Assembly (NCBI GenBank): GCA_900642245.1 | Contig: CAAAJI010000027.1 | Span: 126,843-190,842, forward strand | Origin: Fragilaria radians | Lineage: Eukaryota; Bacillariophyta; Fragilariophyceae; Fragilariales; Fragilariaceae | Direction: 5' to 3' | DNA length: 64,000 nucleotides | Part shown: positions 12,432 to 24,198 of the stretch, piece after piece | Numbering within the stretch: position 1 is the stretch's first letter | Layout of the letters: each line of letters starts with the position of its first letter | Position numbers and translations under genes: made by a program | The notes under the pieces: generated by a model | Database searches by the model: none | What the model saw: only the letters and a program-made list of their open reading frames with translations | What the model was told of the DNA's origin: nothing

Positions 12432-13190
12432 ATGAGCGCCTATTCACTGGTTGACGATGGAGACACAGAGACATTCACAGGATCCCTTCGATCGTTAGGA
12501 TCTCGCGAATCATCCTCCTCCCATAAGCCTATGCAACGGGAAGCCATTGAATATGACCGTCGTCATATTCGTCGCATCCTGGAGGCCAAATTGATTGCTA
12601 GAGGTTTAACTCCCGACGTCGAAATTGTAAATATTGAAGAAAAATGGGACGATGAGGAATCGGTTTATGACGATACCGAATTCTATCCCTGGAAACAACG
12701 AGAAGCGGCTGTGGCCGCTGCTACAGTTGGTGGCAAGACGGAAGGTCGGATGGAGGGATATGATTCTCTAGAACGAGCTTTGAATGCACATCAACACCAA
12801 ATTCAATACGGTCGGAATTCTGTCTTTGGCTGGTCGGCACAGCAGAAACATCTGAATAGTAACTTAAGGAATACGCAAGAATATGTGAGGAGCCTAAATC
12901 AACAATCCGCATGGTCGAGTTTTCGAAATCTGGGTCAAGCTCAAATGGCGAATGATCTCAGAAATGGAAGCAATGGTCTCACTCCTACATCAAGCCGACA
13001 TAGTCAGATAAACATGCGCGAAAATAATAAGGTGTTCGCAGTAATCCTTGTTCTTGTTGCAATTGTTGCTACGGTTGGATTCGCATTTTACATTGAGCTA
13101 CTTAAAATTCAACATTATGAATTTAAAATGCCTTCTACTGCGACCGGAGAAATATTTGTCGTCACCGAAGAGAATTCCAAAGCAAATTGA
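12432..13190 (+). CDS. Single-pass membrane protein, unknown function
   Basis: Single exon, 252 residues. There is no N-terminal signal. The long N-terminal part is hydrophilic and charged: acidic/Ser-rich residues 1-35, a basic helix near 42-58 (RRHIRRILEAKLIARGL), an acidic segment EEKWDDEESVYDD, then Gln/Asn-rich sequence. One strong hydrophobic segment near 202-222 (VFAVILVLVAIVATVGFAFY) is followed by about 30 residues. This suggests a cytosolic N-terminus with a C-terminal membrane anchor. The ATG at 12432 is the first in frame and is followed by an uninterrupted coding-like frame. I recognise no family. The 3' end lies 128 bp from the convergent polyprenyl synthase gene. Confidence 0.7.
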   Translation: MSAYSLVDDGDTETFTGSLRSLGSRESSSSHKPMQREAIEYDRRHIRRILEAKLIARGLTPDVEIVNIEEKWDDEESVYDDTEFYPWKQREAAVAAATVGGKTEGRMEGYDSLERALNAHQHQIQYGRNSVFGWSAQQKHLNSNLRNTQEYVRSLNQQSAWSSFRNLGQAQMANDLRNGSNGLTPTSSRHSQINMRENNKVFAVILVLVAIVATVGFAFYIELLKIQHYEFKMPSTATGEIFVVTEENSKAN

Positions 13191-13318
13191 AGACTAAAAA
13201 TATTTAGCGAAGTGAAAGCTTTTGTTTATAATTTGTTTTATTACAATTCATGCATAAATCATTTCTTCTTCGATTGTAGTAAAAGGTTGGAGATCATTCG
13301 ATGGAATGATTGAACGCT

Positions 13319-14683
13319 TCAACGTGTTCTATCCACTACCCTGTAAGCTAGATGCACAAGAGCATCTCGGTAAATACTAGGTTTTAACCGCAATACTGCA
13401 TCCATCGCAAGCTCAGCGTGCACCTGTGCCAACTCTTTCGTCTTTTGAATACCATTACTGGCGAATACTATATCCACAGCTTTCTCAACATCACCCTGTT
13501 CACGAAACTTTCGATGGACCATACTGGTTAAAAGGTCATTGTCTTGTGAATCCATAGCAAATAAAACTGGAGCCGTCGCCAATCCAGCGTTCAAATCAGC
13601 CAGCGCTGGTTTCCCCATTGTTCTTTCCGATCCAGCAAAATCCAAAACATCATCAACTAATTGAAACGCCATTCCAATATGCTTCCCATAAAGATAGGAG
13701 CACTCCACGATGTCCTCTTGGTATCCCCCCAACAATGCAGCTGAACGGCATGAATTGGCCATTAAGGATGCAGTCTTGAAATAATTCTTGCGTAAATAGT
13801 AAACTAGTCTTGATTCTGACGATGATGATCCTTTCAATTGCATGACTTCACCTCGCACTAAATGTTCAATGATTGTTGACATACACTCTACAACATCAAC
13901 TTGTCGAAGTCTAGCGAGGGAAATACTAGCTCGAGCAAGCAAATAATCTCCAGCAAGGATTGCGGTTTTATTTCCAAACACTTGGTGTACGGATGGTTTG
14001 CCCCTTCGAGTTTCGGCCTCATCAATGACATCATCGTGGAAAAGTGACGCTGTATGAATTAGTTCCGAAATTTCGGCCAAGCGCCGTTGAGCCTGAGGCA
14101 AGTCAGGACGTTGCCAAGATAAAGGTTTCGACACACTTATTGCTCCCACATGTTCCGCAAGTGCACGAGAGAGTAGAATGACCATCATTGGTCGGACTTT
14201 CTTACCACCACTATCATCTGCCTGGAAGAAGTAGGATGCAGCTTTATTGAGGACTGGATGGTCTGTACCGAGCAAATCCTCTCGTATTGATGTGGCTAGG
14301 GAATCAATGTCATTAGCAGTCAATGAGAAGGGATCTACGTCTCCTACACCTTCTGGAATGCAAGGCCAGTATCTTGGCTTTTGATCAATATACCAATAGT
14401 CAAGTGGATCATCTAAGCCAGGAGTTGTGGCATGTTCAATGGAACTCATTTTCTCTTGCATCGAATGCTCTCCTTTACCATGGTAACCGTTTAGCTGTTT
14501 AGACCAAAACGTGGAGCTCGCTTTCGTTGCTTCATTCAAAATTGATGACTTAACAGCCTCGCGAATTGAGTCTGGAATTGGGAGGTCCATAAATGAGGCA
14601 GGGCTTGATTTAAACCGATGCTGCAGTAGACGCCTTGCCAATAACGCAAAGGCATTATTACATTTCCATGACGAATTGATCAT
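13319..14683 (-). CDS. Long-chain trans-polyprenyl diphosphate synthase (ubiquinone side chain)
   Basis: Single exon, 454 residues. It has all trans-prenyltransferase marks: GKKVRP at 160-165 (diphosphate binding), first Asp-rich motif DDVID at 217-221 followed by RRGKPSVH, a GDYLLARAS helix near 245-253, and second Asp-rich motif FQLVDDVLDF at 341-350. The residue five positions before the first motif is Ala, which in this family goes with long products (C40-C50). The N-terminus has a basic, Ser/Ala-containing stretch (LLARRLLQHRFKSSP) typical of a mitochondrial presequence, so this is most likely the COQ1-type solanesyl/decaprenyl diphosphate synthase making the ubiquinone tail. A plastid plastoquinone enzyme is the alternative but no ASAF-type leader is visible. 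The gene is convergent with the one at 12432-13190. Confidence 0.9.
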   Translation of the reverse strand: MINSSWKCNNAFALLARRLLQHRFKSSPASFMDLPIPDSIREAVKSSILNEATKASSTFWSKQLNGYHGKGEHSMQEKMSSIEHATTPGLDDPLDYWYIDQKPRYWPCIPEGVGDVDPFSLTANDIDSLATSIREDLLGTDHPVLNKAASYFFQADDSGGKKVRPMMVILLSRALAEHVGAISVSKPLSWQRPDLPQAQRRLAEISELIHTASLFHDDVIDEAETRRGKPSVHQVFGNKTAILAGDYLLARASISLARLRQVDVVECMSTIIEHLVRGEVMQLKGSSSSESRLVYYLRKNYFKTASLMANSCRSAALLGGYQEDIVECSYLYGKHIGMAFQLVDDVLDFAGSERTMGKPALADLNAGLATAPVLFAMDSQDNDLLTSMVHRKFREQGDVEKAVDIVFASNGIQKTKELAQVHAELAMDAVLRLKPSIYRDALVHLAYRVVDRTR

Positions 14684-15537
14684 ACCACCAAAGCTTAGCG
14701 ATATATATTACAACTGTCACCTGGTTTCCAACTTGTGTATATATATAATTGAAGTAATCGATAGTTCGATCCTAGAAAGGATGAAGTAGAATGAAAAGCA
14801 AACGCAATAAGTTTGGAATTCCAATGAACCAAAATGGGGGTCGGAGGGGGGGGATCCGTCACTTTTTTCGTACGGTTGTTGATATGTGATGATGTAAGAA
14901 GAGGCCTTGTAGGAAAATATTAATTGCTACATCCCGATACCAGTGAAAAAACCGAGCTTTCGTCATTTATGGTTCACAGCAAATGAGTCACATCACTATT
15001 TTTTCCCGGAATATGGAATCATCCTATGAATGTACAAGATAAAAATGTGACTTAAAATGCTCATCCTCTCTCTCGTTGAAAATTAGTCACAAATTACGTC
15101 CTAAATGATTCTTTCTTGAATTAGATTCAATGAAACGACATGAGAATTAATATTACTTCATGGCATACTCTCTATTTAGTACTAAATCTCCTATCTTGCA
15201 CAGATCTCACAATCTAGATAAATTCTTTGCGAAAATGTCAGTTGTTTTGTCCTGCAGACTTTACAAAGTTTGACATTCATTGCTTGCCGAAATGGAATAC
15301 ATCATTTTGGGAATGAAGAGTCTCATTTATAAATAATAATTCTCTTCAAGATTTTTTGGAGAACTTTGCATGTCTTGCATACGGAATATCACCTACTTGT
15401 AGAACTTGAAACATATATTAAATACTTATGATATTAGCCTGGATGGATTTCATTGGATGTTATTACAGCCAGACATTCATCCATCAAGCTCATTGTCTTG
15501 AAAGATTCCCAGTACCTAGAGTACGCAAACTGGATAT
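14684..15537. other. Intergenic stretch without a recognised gene
   Basis: Upstream flank of the polyprenyl synthase gene with a TA-rich tract at 14735-14750 and a G-rich run at about 14838-14852. I see no coding region. Confidence 0.4.
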
Positions 15538-15790
15538 ATTGCTCTTTGCGAGAATTGAGATAGAAACATTACGTCCTAAATTAAGGAAGTAATGAAAAAA
15601 CTACTCTTGCTTTCTAATTGTAAAAGATTGAAGTCTTCACTGACTAATTTTCATTATGATAATATCTATTTAGATCAGTCTTCTGTTTATTATCTCCCGG
15701 CTATGCCGGCATGTCAAATATCTTTTGACTGCTGTTTATTTAAACCTTACACATTTTTATCGCATAAACGTTCGTAAAGCACGTATGATT
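15538..15790 (+). repeat. Dispersed repeat, copy 1
   Basis: About 250 bp, clearly related to 17308-17562 (same orientation) and to 46318-46468 (opposite orientation, shorter). Shared landmarks in order: GAGAATTGAGATAGAAA, an ACGTCCTA/ATGTCCTA block, TGACTAATTT, and CTCCCGG.TATGCCGGCATGTCA, whose core CCGGC-TAT-GCCGG is palindromic. The copies differ by scattered substitutions and small indels. A short open frame of 61 codons inside copy 1 is not preserved in the others, so the repeat is non-coding. Confidence 0.8.
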
Positions 15791-17307
15791 TATTATCACC
15801 TTAATTTTAGAGAATTTTGATGAGAATCATCTAAAATGTGCAAACAGAAAAAAGAACAGATATTATCATTAATATTTGTTGTCTTAGACATATTTGATCC
15901 CAATTGGGGTTAAAAGCTACACATTGATGTTTATGCCTTAGCGAGTTCATGCTTGTCAATTTTTCTTCAATGTTTTATTATTCCAATTTTGTTTTACCTT
16001 CGCCCCCATTGTTAGGGTTAGAAACTATTTCTCAATGATTTTGTCTGTCACAATTTCAAACCAGATTTAAGTATTTGCCAAGGATGTTTGCTGGCTAGTT
16101 GGTTCATGTCAGGTTGCTTACCTGTGACCGAACAACCTTTATAAGATGCATTATACATATACTTTTATGTATACTCATTATCTGCTTTTGTATTTTTAGT
16201 CAAAAAACGAGGTTTTGAACCATTTGACGTTCAAAGAGTTTGGTTTCCATTCATGATAATTCTAGAACCATTGGTTATTTAAATTTGTAACCGCCTGTCA
16301 GGGCGAGTGATAGATTTTGTCTCAGAATTGAAGTCACTTGTCATACTTATTGCAGTCAACGGGCAAGCTCCTTTATTATGTAAGCTATCTTAATGAATTA
16401 ATTCAAGGGCTTATTACTACTCTGTCATGCATTTTCAAGCAAGAAATTATTTTTTCATTTGCTTGGCTTTTGATTTTATTACCTTGTATCACTAGGTAAG
16501 TTGATGCATGGGCAGAGTGCATCCTTTCTCAATGGTATTTAGGACCATTAGCTCCAGGCTATGTATGATGACATTATCCTGTTAATAGGTATGAAAAAAA
16601 ATTAGACTTGTAATGGCATTCCTATTTGTGTAAGAAGAAATATGGCCTTATGATGGCTCTACAATTGCTGTAAAACTAATTGCAGTTAACTGATACCTCT
16701 TTCAAGGTCATAGTGCAACAAGCAACAGTCTTATTGACTTATATCACGATGAAGGTAACCTCATCCTCCAATTAATGGTTTTGAAAGTGCAATATTGCAA
16801 TCCATCAAAACTCTATGAATAACCCTTATTCAGGGTGATAGAGGCACAGTTGCTTGTCACGTATTCTGCTTTGGTTCTTCAAATTGCGGTGCTGCACAAT
16901 CGGATATCAGCAGGCAAAATGCATCGAAATATATGAGTTAGAAAATGCATTTTGAATGTTAGTAACCAAGTGGTACTATTTCCATGTCAGTAAAGATAAA
17001 ATAAAATGGGGAATATAATTCACTTGATAATTGAAAATAATATGGTGAAGATAATTCACTTGAGTATTAATTTAAATGATATGTATGGCCGTAACTCATA
17101 GTTACAATCGCCAAAACATTTTTGTTCTCCAGCAGGAGAAACGGTCCCAATGCAAGGTTATGTTTATTTGAGCTTGTGCTGCCGCAGTGGAAAGTTTTCT
17201 AACAGCTGACATTTTATTAGCCCCTAAGGCAATTACTCAAGGTTACTATAGCCATGACATTGATTTGTGAACACAGCACTAGAGTGTTGAGATTTAAAAT
17301 ATCACAA
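15791..17307. other. Intergenic stretch between repeat copies
   Basis: AT-rich sequence without coding-like frames or motifs that I can recognise. Confidence 0.4.
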
Positions 17308-17562
17308 TGCTCTATGTGAGAATTGAGATAGAAAAATTATGTCCTATTTTAAGGAAATTATGGAAAAACTACTCTTGCTTTCTAATTGTGTAAGATTGGA
17401 GTCTTGACTGACTAATTTCATTATGATAATATCTATTTAGATCAGTCTTCTATATATTACCTCCCGGCAATGCCAGCATATCAAATAACTTTCGACTTCT
17501 GTTTATTTAAGCTAAACATTATTATCACATCGTGAAGCACATGTGATTTATTATCACTATCT
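17308..17562 (+). repeat. Dispersed repeat, copy 2
   Basis: Direct-orientation relative of the repeat at 15538-15790, starting at GCTCTATGTGAGAATTGAGA and running through the CTCCCGGCAATGCCAGCAT core to ATTTATTATCAC. The palindromic core is decayed here (one arm changed), so this copy is probably older or not constrained. Confidence 0.8.
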
Positions 17563-18190
17563 TCAGTGTTATCTTCTAGGATTGTAGGATACAGTACATA
17601 TATAACCAAGATAGCTGCCTAACTGCTTGCAAATATTTACTTATCCATATACCCCAAGTGATCCCCATTTGAAATTTACGACAGAAGAGATTCTTTATTC
17701 ATCTCAAGAAACAAAGTATAAATCTGTTAAGTAATGGGGTGCAGGTATGGATCTGTCTAATAAACGCGACTCATGAGACAAATTTTTTTTGACTTCAATA
17801 AGATTACACATTAAGCCTTAGGACATTATCCATGCTGACTGACTGTGAAGAAAACTGAGGCTATAGGTAGAGGCTGACATAAAGGCATAATTCATTAGAG
17901 GAGTGAATCAAGGTGTAAACTCAAAGGTGTCATTTTGGCTAAGGATTGTTTTGTGTGTGCCGCTCTTTGAGGCATCCAATACGGCTACTTCAATGCATTG
18001 ATTGGTTAAGGAACTTATAGTCATCTACTCATTAGTAGTAACGCTTCACTGAGTTTCTCAAGGTAAAACTTTTAGAGCCCCATTATCTATATATTTCATC
18101 TATATTGCATAAATGGGTGTCAGGTGAAGGTGATTTTGTGCTGTAAGGGCAATGTCCCCAATTTCCTAAAAAGGGACTACTAGGCTGGAC

Positions 18191-18589
18191 GTGACCTACG
18201 TTACCACTGATAATCATCAGATAGTAGCTATGTTAATACAGTGTAAACAATCTGCTAAAATGCAGGATATTATGAGCTCCATGATGTCAGAACAATGTTT
18301 TGCTGACAAGAATACAAATGTGAATGTTTATGCATTCAACAACAGTACATGTTTCAGCATAGCTGCATCCGGTAAGGGTACATGTTCCTCTGGTTTGTTT
18401 GAAATTGATGGATGTCATGATGACAGTTGTAATGACAATACATGCAATGTTGAACTAATTTGCAATAATGAAGTTAATGCAATGGAACCAAAACCTATGC
18501 AAAAGAGTGTACCTGAAAATCATGTTGACAATCAATCCAATAGCAACCAACATGCACTCAAGATGGAAGAAAAAATAGATTTGTTCTGA
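18191..18589 (+). CDS. Hypothetical Cys/Asn-rich fragment, probably transposon-derived
   Basis: A 132-codon open frame in otherwise non-coding DNA. It is rich in Asn, Cys, Ser and Met and holds a run of Cys/Asp residues (DGCHDDSCNDNTC). I recognise no domain. It lies about 300 bp upstream, on the same strand, of a broken ULP1-type protease and is plausibly part of the same decayed element. No splice sites or start context single it out as a host gene. Confidence 0.3.
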   Translation: MTYVTTDNHQIVAMLIQCKQSAKMQDIMSSMMSEQCFADKNTNVNVYAFNNSTCFSIAASGKGTCSSGLFEIDGCHDDSCNDNTCNVELICNNEVNAMEPKPMQKSVPENHVDNQSNSNQHALKMEEKIDLF

Positions 18590-18859
18590 TGGAGCAATAT
18601 TTTGAATGAGAACAAGAAAGAGATCATGCACAATTATTTTCTCCTACTCTTATTTTTGAGCACACAATGAAAATAAGATGAAGGAAGATATGAAACTTGC
18701 AACCACAACCTTATGACCTCATTGGACACCATCAACAAAATACCTTGAAGCCGATGCAATGAGAGTGTGTAGCATATCAATCAGCATGCATTGCGCTTTA
18801 ATCCTGGAAAATGCTTAAATGACACAATCATTGACCCTTTCATGCTGCTAATTATGCAG

Positions 18860-19280
18860 ACATAAAGGGAGATAAATTTGCTATCCTAGAACAATTGGTT
18901 GATGTCATGGTCATTGATACAACAAGTGTATCAACACTCATTTGATTTTGTGAAGCGATGTACTTCCAATGAAAGTATACGTTTGCAGGATTTTGACGCA
19001 ATCATTTTTGTTGTTAATCATAATCTTCATTGTAGAGCAATTGTAATGAAACCAAAGAGCAAAAAGATTGGAAGCTTATGATTTATGGCACAAACAAAAT
19101 CATGTTGCACGCAGTTATAATACTGACCCCGCTACTGTTCTAATTGTGACATACGTTTCCCAAGAAATGGAACTGAATGAATGTGACCAATCAACCTGGT
19201 CAATGTCGTACATGTTTTGTCCCCAACAGCCAAATGGTTATGAGTGTGGGGTTCATGTTTGTCTACAGTTGTCGCAATAA
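18860..19280 (+). pseudogene. Broken ULP1/C48-type cysteine protease domain
   Basis: Two frames read as one domain if a frameshift near 19065-19080 is bridged. The first (to 19081) has FDAIIFVVN followed by LHCRAIVM, matching the ULP1 segment 'PVN...HW.L' that carries the catalytic His. The second contains EAYDL, matching 'I..YDSL', and ends QQPNGYECGVHVC, matching the Q...N..DCG motif that carries the nucleophilic Cys. The reading frame break, absence of an N-terminal region and lack of splice sites mark it as a pseudogene. ULP1-like domains are commonly carried by Mutator-like and other DNA transposons, and the repeat-rich setting fits that origin. I see no terminal inverted repeats. Confidence 0.65.
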
Positions 19281-19538
19281 TGCATTCACAATGCTGCGAA
19301 TTCATATTTTCGAGCTTCGATTCTTGATTGGACAATATTTATAAATGACATCATTTCATTGGTTTAAAATAATTAAGATACGCTTTTTACTTATTTTCCT
19401 ATGTTAACATAACGCTTTTCTCGTACGTTTTGTTCGAATTCGTATTTCGTCTCGCACAAAACTTGGCGTTAGTAGACGTCGGCAGTTTTTTTCCCACAAC
19501 TTCAGTCGACAAAACGATGTGGTATCGTATCTATCGCC

Positions 19539-20582
19539 ATGATGGAACCTCCTTCGTTTAATTCTCGAAACTTTATCATCATTCTTCTAGTCATTGTTCT
19601 CCAGGCAATCATATGGATTAATCCAAGGCGAGTAACTTACTGGTTGTCGCTATCCAAAGGAGACCTATTGAAAGGGGAAAAATCTGAACAACGCATGACT
19701 ATATTCTATAACGTTTTCTTTGGAGGAGACCAGAACCTAACATTATCAATAGTTAGGGAACAATTGAATTATATATCGCAAAATCAGCATTTGGATAATG
19801 CTACTATCCAATTCATTTTAATCGGAAACAATACTTATCACCCAAATTGTACAAATCAAACCTGTAACATTTACAAGAGAGTAGAATCGGGTGACGAGGT
19901 CATTACTTTACAGCTCCTATATGAACATTGCTTGGAACGACAAAATGAGCAAGTTATTTACTTGCATTCTAAAGGGTCTTTTCATGACTCTACGGAAAAT
20001 AAATTACTTCGTCGCTTATTGACAAGATCGGTTGTATCAAAAGAATGTATCCTCGAGTACAACCAAATAACTAATTCCACGAATGTATCTTCGTCTTGCA
20101 ACATTTGTTCCGCAAGATTTTCTCCAATGCCTCATTGGCATGCATCGGGAAATATGTGGAGAGCAAGTTGTAGCTACATTGCCAAGCTACTACCTCCCAT
20201 GAACTTTTCAACAACAATGGATACAATGGTAAAAACAGCAAAGGCAACATACAGAATCAGGAGGAAGCCAGCACCATGGATACTTGGTTGCTCTAGATTT
20301 TCAGCTGAACATTGGGTACACACACATCCAGATGTTATCCCTTGTGATGTCTATCAGGGGGACTATGTCTGGGGCTACGAAGATTTGGAACAAAGTGCAA
20401 ACGAGAGTACGCAGCAGCTTCAACTCATGAAGGCTCCACGATTTATCCAGGAACGGTACTTCAAGAAACAAGTCCATAGTAACTTCTTTTTTAGCAGCAA
20501 GGATTATCGACTTTTTGAATTGGAATATTTATATGGAAGGAAGCCGCCGAATACAAGTTGGTTCTGGAGTTTCTATTATTAG
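19539..20582 (+). CDS. Type II membrane protein of the secretory pathway, glycosyltransferase-like
   Basis: Single exon, 347 residues, starting at the ATG-ATG pair after a TA-poor leader. Residues 10-30 form a signal anchor (FIIILLVIVLQAIIWI) preceded by a short hydrophilic tail and followed by a basic residue pair, which gives a lumenal C-terminal domain. The lumenal part carries about ten N-glycosylation sequons and several paired cysteines. Noticeable conserved-looking blocks are VIYLHSKGSFHD (near 140-151), CNICSARFSPMPHWHASGNMW (near 187-207) and RFSAEHWVHTHPDVIPCD (near 254-271). 'YLHSKG' and 'GNMW.A' followed by a late 'F..E.W..' resemble algal glycosyltransferase-like proteins, so a Golgi sugar-transfer role is a reasonable guess, but I cannot name the family or locate a certain catalytic DxD. 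Confidence 0.7.
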   Translation: MMEPPSFNSRNFIIILLVIVLQAIIWINPRRVTYWLSLSKGDLLKGEKSEQRMTIFYNVFFGGDQNLTLSIVREQLNYISQNQHLDNATIQFILIGNNTYHPNCTNQTCNIYKRVESGDEVITLQLLYEHCLERQNEQVIYLHSKGSFHDSTENKLLRRLLTRSVVSKECILEYNQITNSTNVSSSCNICSARFSPMPHWHASGNMWRASCSYIAKLLPPMNFSTTMDTMVKTAKATYRIRRKPAPWILGCSRFSAEHWVHTHPDVIPCDVYQGDYVWGYEDLEQSANESTQQLQLMKAPRFIQERYFKKQVHSNFFFSSKDYRLFELEYLYGRKPPNTSWFWSFYY

Positions 20583-22048
20583 AATTGAAAGCTTGTACAT
20601 GAAATTGATTATCACGAACTTACTGCATTTGATGAAGGACCTTGAGTTTGAACTGGAGGTTGATATCCATTGAAGAATCAATCAATTTTCAACCGCGTCG
20701 ATTTTGCATAGACATCTCACACACTTTTTACATTAGATCTTATCACAACAATGAAAGGATTTCAAACATCTTCAGAGAAGCATTTGGATTCTTGAAAACC
20801 TACGGAGCATAGGCTAAGCTAGACTTTAAATCCTTCTCGTTCTTCTTTCTACGACATGAGCATGGTTGCTTCTCTGTTACGCTGTCCTTCCTGATTGTCA
20901 AACTCCTAAAGTTGTATTCTTTTTGTCATTCTCTTTGCTAGATTTTTGAAATTTACCTCAGATTTGTATTGAGTCTTCATTTCTATAAAATTTTCAGACT
21001 GAAATTATGGGACAATTCAGCTAGAATATAATAATCATGATCTTGAAATTCTTTTAGTTGTAATAGCAACATCACTATTTTGATGGCTATATATTCCTTG
21101 CAATAGTAAAGAATTTACAATCTATATTTATGCAGTGTGTCCAAAATTTGTTCTTTGTGACATGATGATGATCTCCAATGCGCCAATAGCCTACACTTGA
21201 TATCGCATCAGCGCTTTCATAAGATAGTACGGCTTGCAATGTTTAGGAATGGCGCTCCCTGAGAAGATTATCCAAATAATTGTATTCAAAATAAATAAAA
21301 TGCACAGTATATTAGAGACGCTACTTACCTATGCGTAACTATTTATTTACTCCTTTATTTCTCTCGGTGAATGGAAAACTAAAATTCAGAAAATCTATAT
21401 TCATACTAGTAACTTTGGTAAAAGTTGGTTACATTTCTACAGTTTATGTAAAGAAATTGACTGCCAATTACTTGTGTTGCAGGTATCAGTTGAATCTGAA
21501 ATGGCAGAACTGGTATCATGAGAGATGCAAAGATATTTTCTGCCTCAAAGTGCTTTATTAACTTTTAAAATTGCTTAAATTAAGTCCGTAACTCTTTCTG
21601 AAAAAACTTATCTAACTGACTCCTATAAGTTGAGGATATCCGCTAAAGCAATTAGTCCTCTTTTTTTTAGCAATACTGCAAATTGTTTAGATCTGTAATC
21701 CATTGATGCAATTATCATCTGCAGGAAGGAAAGAGTTGATTGGCAACAAATAAAAAGTCAATTTTTGCAACAAAGAGAATGCTCTTTATAAGGCATTTAT
21801 GAAATATCCAAGGGGTTTGACACATCATATATCTGGAGTATCCTATCAGTCAAAATGATATTGTCATGTCATCAAGGGAAATAACCCGGGAAAATAGTTT
21901 GGAATCCTTTTCAACTCTAGAGATTCAATTCAAAACGAGAAATAAAGACAATCTACTATCTTGAGGTGTCGTCCAAAGGAAGTAAAGTAATGAAAAAAGG
22001 TGTATGTTTTAGATGATGGAAATACAAATTTAAAGGAAATTGAAAAAT
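20583..22048. other. Intergenic stretch without a recognised gene
   Basis: Non-coding flank between the convergent genes at 19539-20582 and 22049-23521. A 76-codon plus-strand frame at 21331-21561 has no motif and is probably chance. Confidence 0.4.
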
Positions 22049-23521
22049 TTAAACCCACTCTCTTGGCTGCTTGCAGGCATCGATGAAATCAGCCTCGGGA
22101 CTACCTTCTTCAGGAGAGAAGTTGTATTCCCATCGCGCAGTCTCGGGTAAGCTCATCAGAATGCTCTCAATGCGACCACCAGTCTTCAACCCGAAAACTG
22201 TTCCTCGATCGTAGACAAGGTTGAATTCCACATAGCGCCCTCGTCGCATTAGTTGCCACTCCTTTTGTTGTTGGGTGAATTCATCATCTTTATGCTTCTC
22301 AATGATGGGTCCATATGCCTTTACCACTGAGTTGACAGCCTCCTTTGAGAACTCAAATATCGTATCGGCATCACGATCGTTTTGATCGTCAAAGAAGATG
22401 CCGCCCAAGCCACGAGTCTCACCACGGTGAGGGATATAAAAGTAGCGGTCAGCCCAGGCCTTAAACTCTTTGTAATAGTTGGGATCATGATTATCACAAA
22501 CTTCTTTGTAAGTACCATGGAAATGCTTCATATCTTCCTCGTTAACATAGCACGGGGTGATATCAGTTCCTCCACCAAACCACCATACTCCACCATCTGT
22601 CTCAAAATATCGGTAATTGAAGTGCATAGTGGGGCAGAAGGGGTTCTTGGGATGCATCACAGAAGACAATCCACAAGCAAAGAATGGTACTCTCTCACCA
22701 GGAGCCATACCTTTGGCACGGTCCACACCTCGTTCTGTCGCAGCCTGAAGAGCTTCTTGTGGCATAGTTCCATAGACGACCGAAAGATTGACCCCAGCTT
22801 TCTCAAAGACGTCTCCCCCGGACAAGACACGTGACATACCTCCTCCGCCGTTGGCACGTGTCCAACAATCCTCGCGAAAGTTGGCACCCCCATCAATTTT
22901 GGCAATGGCATCTGTAATGGAAATCTGAGCCTCTCGTAACATTTTCTCCATCTTGGCTCGCATTGGGTAGTTTCCGTCAGGACCATCTTCCTCACGGACA
23001 AGACTTTCTGGAGCTACGTCCTGGACAATATATATAGTAAAGTGACGCATGAGTTGAGAAATAAAACATTTTTATAGTCTTTGCATATACAACTTACAAT
23101 GGCAGAATGAGAATCCCAACCAATGTTGGTAGGGGCGTCATCTTTAGGGGCTTTCTTGGTCTCGACTTCTGCTGCAACCTTTGGGTCCTTTGCTTTGGTC
23201 TCAACCGCTTCGCTCTTCACCTCAGTGGTCTTTTCTGCTATCTTCACATCCGATTTTTTGGACACCTCTATTTCAGGAGCTGCTTTAGGAGCCTTAACTT
23301 TGGATTTTAGTTCTGCATCAGCTTTGGATCCAAATCTAGACAATGAATATTTATGAGAAATGTCGTAATTCTTTGCCTATTTCTTCCAATCCATTTTTTT
23401 CCCGGACGTACCTACTTCCACCACGAGTGGAATGAATATGAGTTGTATGAGGATTGATACCAAATCCATTGGCCACAAAGGTTGTGGATATCAAAGAAAG
23501 AATAGCAATATTGAGTCTCAT
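22049..23521 (-). CDS. CPX: Plastid coproporphyrinogen III oxidase, paralog 1 (three exons)
   Basis: Exons 23521-23412, 23335-23098 and 23020-22049, introns GTACGT...CTAG (phase 2) and GTAAGT...CCAG (phase 0), 439 residues. It catalyses oxygen-dependent decarboxylation of coproporphyrinogen III to protoporphyrinogen IX in heme and chlorophyll synthesis. Exon 1 encodes a signal peptide ending VANGFGINP, an ASAF-like plastid leader. Exon 2 is a low-complexity Lys/Ala/Glu/Val linker. Exon 3 is the whole enzyme: [47 protein letters not shown], and [15 protein letters not shown], ending KQPREWV. The internal ATG at 23050 in exon 3's extended frame lies within the intron and should not be used. The neighbouring paralog at 29820-31145 points the other way. 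Confidence 0.95.
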
Positions 23522-24198
23522 CTTTATTAATTTGTATTTGAGTGCCCCTGCGTGGATGATTCGATGATGGAAAAAATAAAAAGCAGTGTATTTTTTCCCT
23601 TTGCAAAGGAACTTCAAGTTCCAGGGAATCTTTGTTGCTAGGTTTACTCCATTGTAGTATTGCCAAACCCATTTTCTACATATGCAGAATTGTAGACTGG
23701 AAATGGCTTCCGAGTGGAAGTTGCCAAAATACCAACCAACGTTCCTACCAGCACTTGGAGGAATCGTCAGTGCGTGCGATATCCGTGTTACTGGAAACGT
23801 TTGTCGTTGCTACGTAAAAGGGATTCAACTAAAACTGAGATGAGAGAGGAATCACTGATCTTGTAAATATAATCCTTATGTTGAAAAACATGAACGAACA
23901 ATGTTGAGATCCAGTTCTTGAATGTTGATAATCCATACCGAAACATGTAAAGTTGTTTCCTGATAGGCATATGAGATACTGTGACATAAATCAATGACTC
24001 AGAAAACTAAATAGAAGACAGACACCATCAAAGCCAAAGATGAGTGCTGCTTTAGTTGCACAATAATCTAAAAATCAAAATCAATAATAGTAAATCTTGC
24101 TTATATAGTATGACCTAAAGTTTTGATGTCAAGTTTTGATTGATAACTGCAATTTTGATGGAATAGCATGGGATAACAATTTCACATTATTGTCAGAA
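23522..24198. promoter_or_regulatory. Divergent intergenic region between CPX paralog 1 and the FkbM gene
   Basis: About 680 bp between two divergently transcribed genes, so it should hold both promoters. I see no defined element, only AT-rich sequence and short open frames. Confidence 0.35.

Noticed and set aside
15592..15777. 61-codon frame starting MKKLLLLSNC as a small secreted protein
   Set aside because: It lies inside a dispersed repeat and is not preserved in the other copies.
22382..22834. 150-codon plus-strand frame over CPX, and similar frames antisense to CPX paralog 2
   Set aside because: Both CPX copies give the same kind of antisense frame because the sense protein is conserved; there is no independent evidence for antisense genes.
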